This document shows, in pieces, positions 8,340 through 11,584 of a DNA stretch of 11,584 bases. Origin of the DNA: Russula earlei (taxonomy: Eukaryota; Basidiomycota; Agaricomycetes; Russulales; Russulaceae). Below the pieces are notes generated by a model that worked only from the letters and a program-made list of their open reading frames with translations, made no database searches and was not told where the DNA came from. The position numbers were made by a program, and so were the translations under genes. The stretch is taken from the NCBI GenBank assembly GCA_025769875.1, contig JAGFNK010001282.1:1-11584 (forward strand), given 5' to 3'. Position 1 is the first letter of the stretch. Every line of letters starts with the position of its first letter.

Positions 8340-8741
8340 ATCAGCAGTACGTGTCTTGACAGTGGAGCAACAGAAAACTTCATTAGCCAAGGAATTGTGG
8401 AAAAATTACAAATTCCACTTCAAACTCTCAGAACCCCCAGACCCATCATCAATGTAGATGGCACCAGTAACCAAGGAGGAGCACTAACCCATTATGCTCA
8501 TATGGCCGTACGACATGGCCCCACCACACAACTTCTCACATTTTACGTCACAAATTTGGGAGAAGATAGAATGATCCTCGGCTATCCCTTCCTAAAAGCG
8601 TTAAACCCCCTTGTCAACTGGAGCACTGGTCACCTAAAAAACCACCTAGGGGTCCTTCTCACCCCTGTACCCCTAGCTAAATCATCAAGAATACGGATTG
8701 CACAAATCAGGACGATTACCATTCCCCCTGAATATTCATGA
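8340..8741 (+). pseudogene. Aspartic protease of element B, N-terminal part missing
   Basis: Frame 3 carries CLDSGATENFISQGIVEKL with the catalytic Asp codon at 8358-8360, a middle part with the PIINVDGTSNQGG flap-like stretch, and the C-terminal signature DRMILGYPFL followed by NPLVNW. This is a full Ty3/Gypsy protease core of about 110 residues, and it is the least damaged domain of B. The frame is open upstream into pyrimidine-rich LTR-like DNA, but that part does not look like protein, and only about ten residues before DSGA fit the fold. The TGA at 8739-8741 interrupts the frame, which clearly continues beyond it. Confidence 0.85.
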
Positions 8742-9690
8742 CATCAGAAGGTCTTCTCAGAAGAAGCAGCCAAATGACTCCCACCCATCAAGGAGAACTC
8801 GACTTCAGAATCACCCTGAAACTGGATGCCCCCAAATTCCTTGATTGTTGAACTTACCCACTCCCCCAGAATGAGAAACAGGAACTATCGAAGCAAATAC
8901 AAGAAGACCTAGCCAAACGTTTCATTAAAGACAGAGTCTTGGACTTTGTATCCCCTGTCTTTTTTGTCCAGAGAAGGACAGCACCGCCCCATGAATGGTA
9001 GTAGACTACCGAAAGCTCAACAATGCCACGGTCCCTGACTACCATGCCTTACCAAACATGGAAGAACAATTGCACTGATTAAGGGGCAAAACCACCTTTA
9101 GTAAATTCAATGTCAGAGCTGGCTATAACAACATCCTGATCCACCAGAAATTGACACAAAGGCGCCTTCAAAACCCAGTTTGGCACCTTTGTCCCCATGG
9201 TAATGGGTTTCAGCTTTACCAATGCTCAGCCACCTTCCCAATGAGCAATGAACCCATACCCTCCGACCTTGGCTTCTAAATACCCAGAAAACACCTGCAA
9301 CTACCTAACAATGTGGCAATAGCCACAGGAGTAGGAGAAGAGCTCCTTCACCAACAAATCACACACGAGTTCCTTGACTTACTCGAAAGAGACTCCTATT
9401 TCCTGAAAGCATCAAATGCACCTTTGAACACACTAAAATTGATTTCCTGGGTTTTCGGATCAACCAAGGAACCCTCAAAATCGACCCAGTCAAAATGGAT
9501 GGCCTCAAAAATTGGCCGAGACCCCCCAACAATCTGAAACAGGTACAACAAATCATGGGCGCCCTCAATTACCAACAACCGTTCATCCAAGACTTCGCCA
9601 AGATAGCTTGCCCCCATTTTTTTCCACAATCAAGAAAGGGACCCCCCTTTCTCTGGACCCCAGAAGCAACTGAAGCATTAGAAATCTTAA
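8742..9690 (+). pseudogene. Reverse transcriptase of element B, catalytic motifs destroyed
   Basis: The reading continues from the protease in frame 3 with KVFSEEAAK, then a TGA at 8775-8777, followed by pieces matching the RT entry block (VSPVFFV at about 8947-8970; VVDYRKLNNATVPDYHALPN from 8998, frame 1). Motif A reads FSKFNVRAGYNNI: its catalytic Asp is Asn (AAT at 9109-9111). The YxDD box region reads Tyr-Leu, a codon lacking one base, then Asn at 9302-9312, so the two Asp residues are lost by a deletion and a change. Further pieces are VAIATGVGEELL (9313 on), LKASN, DFLGF-like sequence at about 9440-9470, and VQQIMGALNYQQPFIQDFAK (about 9541-9600). A TGA at 9076-9078 and several indels add to the damage. 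Clearly inactive. Confidence 0.85.
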
Positions 9691-10140
9691 TATCAACAGT
9701 CTTGCGATGACCCTGAACCTATACACTGCCAACCCTGACCTCCCATACGAATTAGAAACTGACACTTCACAATTCGCCACCGGGGCAATTCTGTTTCAAA
9801 AAGACCCAAGAGGAAAAAGGAAAAGATTGGCAACATGTCACATGCATTCAACGAAGCAGAAAGGAACTATCCAGTATGGGATAGGGAGTTCCTAGCCCTG
9901 ATTCTAGCACTCCAACACTGGCGATACCTATTGGTTGGAACAAACACCCCATCAATCTTTACTGATCATGCTAACCTTGCCCACTATCGACTCCCCCAAA
10001 ATTAATCGAAGAATTGCAGGTTACATTTCCACACTGGCAGACTACCATTTTGAAATCCACCACAAACCCGGAACCTCCAATCGTGCCGATGCCCTCTCAT
10101 GACAACCTGACCACAAAGATGGGTCAGGAGACAACCAGAA
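9691..10140 (+). pseudogene. RNase H of element B, frameshifted
   Basis: Frame 2 gives ELETDTSQFATGAILFQKD, with the first acidic residue at 9761-9763. A frame change near 9830, in a purine-rich stretch, leads to frame 1 with VWDREFLALILALQHWRYLL (Glu at 9886-9888) and FTDHANLAHYR (Asp at 9964-9966). Near 9995 another change leads to frame 2 with IHHKPGTSNRADALS, where the usual Arg of ADALSR is replaced by a TGA at 10100-10102. All acidic positions that can be judged are retained, but at least two indels and a stop prevent a product. This domain would degrade the RNA strand during cDNA synthesis. Confidence 0.85.
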
Positions 10141-11290
10141 CATCATGGCACTCCCTAACAAATTGTTCATTTACACACTCCACACTGAGGATCTCTATAC
10201 CCAAGTACTAACCAAACAAAGAAGGCGAAAGTCAGATCTCCTTATGTGGAAGGATCAACATGATCTTCAAGAAGAAGAAAATGCACTATTCAAGATGGAA
10301 ATTGGTGGTACCCTATCAAAGAACCCCTCTTACGAAAATCTTGCATCCTATCATGACAGTTATTCTTGGGGGACATCACAGGAAACACCCGAACCTTGTA
10401 CTCAATCCAAGAATCCCTTCTGGTGGCCAAGATGGCCTACTTCATACGGACTACATCGAGGGTGTGCCACCCTGTCAAGCCAACAAGTCCTCCACACACC
10501 CAACTTGCCCCCCAATTTACACCCATTCCTCCCAGAATTTCAAAAACCCTTCCAACTGTTGCCATTGATTGAGTCATCGACCTCCCACTGTCAGAAGGGA
10601 ACAATGCCATTATGACCATCACTGACCAGGACTCCACCAAAGGCGGCTATATTCTTACCCTTGCTGTAAGGACATGGGAACTCTGCAAATGGCTAAACTA
10701 TTTTTACGCTAACGCCTTCCCATGGACCAGAGTCCCCTCCAAAATTATCTCTGACCATGACTCCCGCTTCACCTCCAATTTGTTTCCAAGAAGTTTCCCG
10801 AATCCTTGGGATCAACCAGAATTTAAGCACTGCCTACCACCCCCAAACTGACGGACAATCAGAAAGGACCAATCAGACCTTGGGAAATGTACCTACGAGC
10901 ATCTACACAGGAGAGAAACAGGAAGAATGGGCACACTGGCTTCCCATAGCCCAATAACCACTTAACGCCCACAAATCTACCACCACCAAGAAAACCCCTT
11001 ATGAACTCCTCATTGGATTTAACCCTCAAGGACTTGGCACTCAACTCAAGTCCAAGTTTCCAGGAATCCAAGAATGACTCCAAGCATTAAAGGACATGAG
11101 GGAATCAGCACAAGAAGCAATGAAAAGGGCACAGAACAACTGGATCAAGGAAACCAAGTTCAAAGGTTTCAAAGAAGGACAGAAGGTTTGGCTGGAAGGC
11201 ACTAACTTAAAAACTCCCCATCAGTTTCATAAGTTCCGCCCAAACGATTCGGCCCTTTTACCATCACTAAGCGAATCTCCCACATCGCTT
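10141..11290 (+). pseudogene. Integrase of element B, frameshifted with stops
   Basis: After a spacer, the zinc-finger region is visible in alternating frames (GGHHRKH at about 10370, FWWPRW at about 10420, then a broken Cys pair in GVPPCQANKSS near 10460). The core shows AID with GAT at 10567-10569 followed by a TGA where Trp is expected, LPLSEGNNAIMTITD, ISDHDSRFTSN with Asp at 10753-10755, and YHPQTDGQSERTNQTL with Glu at 10862-10864. D to E is 36 codons plus one base, so D(35)E with one inserted base. Frame 2 then runs to about 11240 through a TAA (10955) and a TGA (11075), giving KKTPYELLIGFNPQ and GFKEGQKVWLEGTNLK. The GPF motif is in frame 1 at 11251-11259. Catalytic residues survive; the gene does not. 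Confidence 0.87.
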
Positions 11291-11400
11291 ACCAACTACA
11301 GCTTCTCACCCATGGAACATCCACAACATGTTTCATGCCTCCCTCTTATCTCCGGTCACGAGACAACTGAACATGGACAAATTTTTCCGAACCACCACCT

Positions 11401-11584
11401 GACCTTATCTCAGGAGAATATGAAGTTGAAAAAATCACTGCTCAATGTATCCATAGGGGCCGTCTCCAGTACAGGGTCCAATGGAAAGGGTACTCCGCAG
11501 CAGAAGACACATGGGAGCCCCTTTCAAATCTTAAAAACGCTCAAGATGCTATCACACCATGTTTCACACCTACAACAAACCCCA
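11401..11584 (+). pseudogene. Chromodomain of element B (open to window edge)
   Basis: Frame 1 is open from about 11401 to the end of the window. It reads SGEYEVEKITAQCIH, then RVQWKGYSAAEDTWEPLSNL. The three aromatic positions expected to form the methyl-lysine cage (Tyr at 11419-11421, Trp at 11482-11484, Tyr at 11491-11493) are all present. It matches the chromodomain of A in layout but differs at many residues. In chromoviruses this C-terminal module is known or proposed to guide integration to heterochromatin. The C-terminal end lies beyond the window. Confidence 0.85.

Larger units (their letters stand above)
1..8340 (+). mobile_element. Element A: Ty3/Gypsy chromovirus LTR retrotransposon, 5' end outside window
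   Basis: A single + strand element is indicated by the order decayed upstream frame, Gag with CCHC knuckle, aspartic protease, RT, RNase H, integrase, chromodomain, polypurine tract and LTR. Protease ahead of RT, integrase after RNase H and a chromodomain at the integrase C-terminus place it in the chromovirus branch of Ty3/Gypsy. No copy of the 3' LTR sequence is seen at positions 1-2642, so the 5' LTR must lie left of the window or be lost. The internal part present here is already about 7.5 kb, long for this lineage, mainly because of the extra 2.6 kb ahead of gag. The left part is heavily frameshifted, whereas 4736-7285 is fully open. The right limit is uncertain; 8340 is where recognisable protein of the second element begins. 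Confidence 0.85.
7533..8340 (+). repeat. 3' LTR of element A (right end approximate)
   Basis: The segment begins with TGTTACG, a start of the TG...CA type, directly after the polypurine tract. It contains no convincing ORF and has a promoter-like layout: CRE-like sites at 7797-7897, an inverted CCAAT box at 7973-7977 and TATATAA at 8034-8040. This places U3 at 7533 to about 8065, with R and U5 to the right. Downstream of the TATA box the sequence is pyrimidine-rich (about 8085-8335), as often seen around fungal transcription starts and leaders. Protein of the second element begins near 8340, giving an LTR of about 800 bases if it ends there. A terminal CA is possible at 8342-8343 or 8345-8346. 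No second copy is in the window, so the end cannot be fixed. A hairpin GGCCA/TGGCC sits at 7546-7560. Confidence 0.7.
8340..11584 (+). mobile_element. Element B: older, decayed Ty3/Gypsy chromovirus remnant, 3' end outside window
   Basis: Protease, RT, RNase H, integrase and chromodomain follow in the usual order on the + strand, with sequence clearly different from element A at every motif. The coding sequence is broken by many indels and by at least seven in-frame stops, mostly TGA (8739, 8775, 9076, 10100, 10570, 11075) with one TAA at 10955. No Gag or zinc knuckle precedes the protease: B starts inside or just before the protease, immediately after the LTR of A. The 3' LTR would lie right of the window. 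The damage suggests a much older insertion than A. Confidence 0.85.

Noticed and set aside
7533..8340. Two separate LTRs (A 3' LTR and B 5' LTR) side by side.
   Set aside because: Only one TATA box, one CCAAT box and one TG start after a polypurine tract are visible, with no internal duplication; a single LTR is the simpler reading, though it is not proven.

Overview
The window is almost entirely transposable-element DNA and reads as fungal, most likely from a mushroom-forming basidiomycete (Agaricomycetes). It holds two Ty3/Gypsy-type LTR retrotransposons of the chromovirus lineage, both on the + strand. The family rests on the order protease - reverse transcriptase - RNase H - integrase - C-terminal chromodomain and on readable catalytic motifs. 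The host assignment rests on the look of the Gag and Pol sequences and is an inference. No host gene, tRNA, rRNA or CRISPR array is supported.

Element A runs from beyond the left edge to about 8340. Positions 1-2642 hold a long, badly decayed coding region upstream of the recognisable gag. It can be followed only by hopping between frames, and I cannot assign it to a known domain. Gag with a CCHC zinc knuckle (about 2643-3580), protease (about 3650-4110) and the N-terminal part of RT (4217-4740) follow, broken by eight or nine frame changes and one stop. From about 4736 the reading frame is uninterrupted to 7285. It carries YLDD, the RNase H acidic residues, the integrase HHCC finger and D,D(35)E triad, a GPF motif and a chromodomain. 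A short untranslated tail leads to a polypurine tract at 7519-7528 and an LTR starting TGTTACG at 7533. That LTR has a clear promoter layout: an array of TGACATCA-like sites including a 19-bp perfect palindrome, an inverted CCAAT box and a TATA box at 8034. Its right end is not sharply visible and is placed near 8340.

Element B occupies about 8340 to the right edge. It is a different and much more damaged chromovirus: protease, RT, RNase H, integrase and chromodomain are all recognisable in order, but stops and indels occur throughout, and both diagnosable RT active-site motifs are destroyed. It has no gag in this window. Its sequence begins in the protease directly after the LTR of A, as expected if A inserted into an older B copy. 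An internal deletion of B is the alternative.

Neither element looks able to move as it stands: A lacks a continuous gag-pro-RT frame and B lacks an RT active site. The A pol segment from 4736 on, and its LTR promoter, look the freshest parts of the window.
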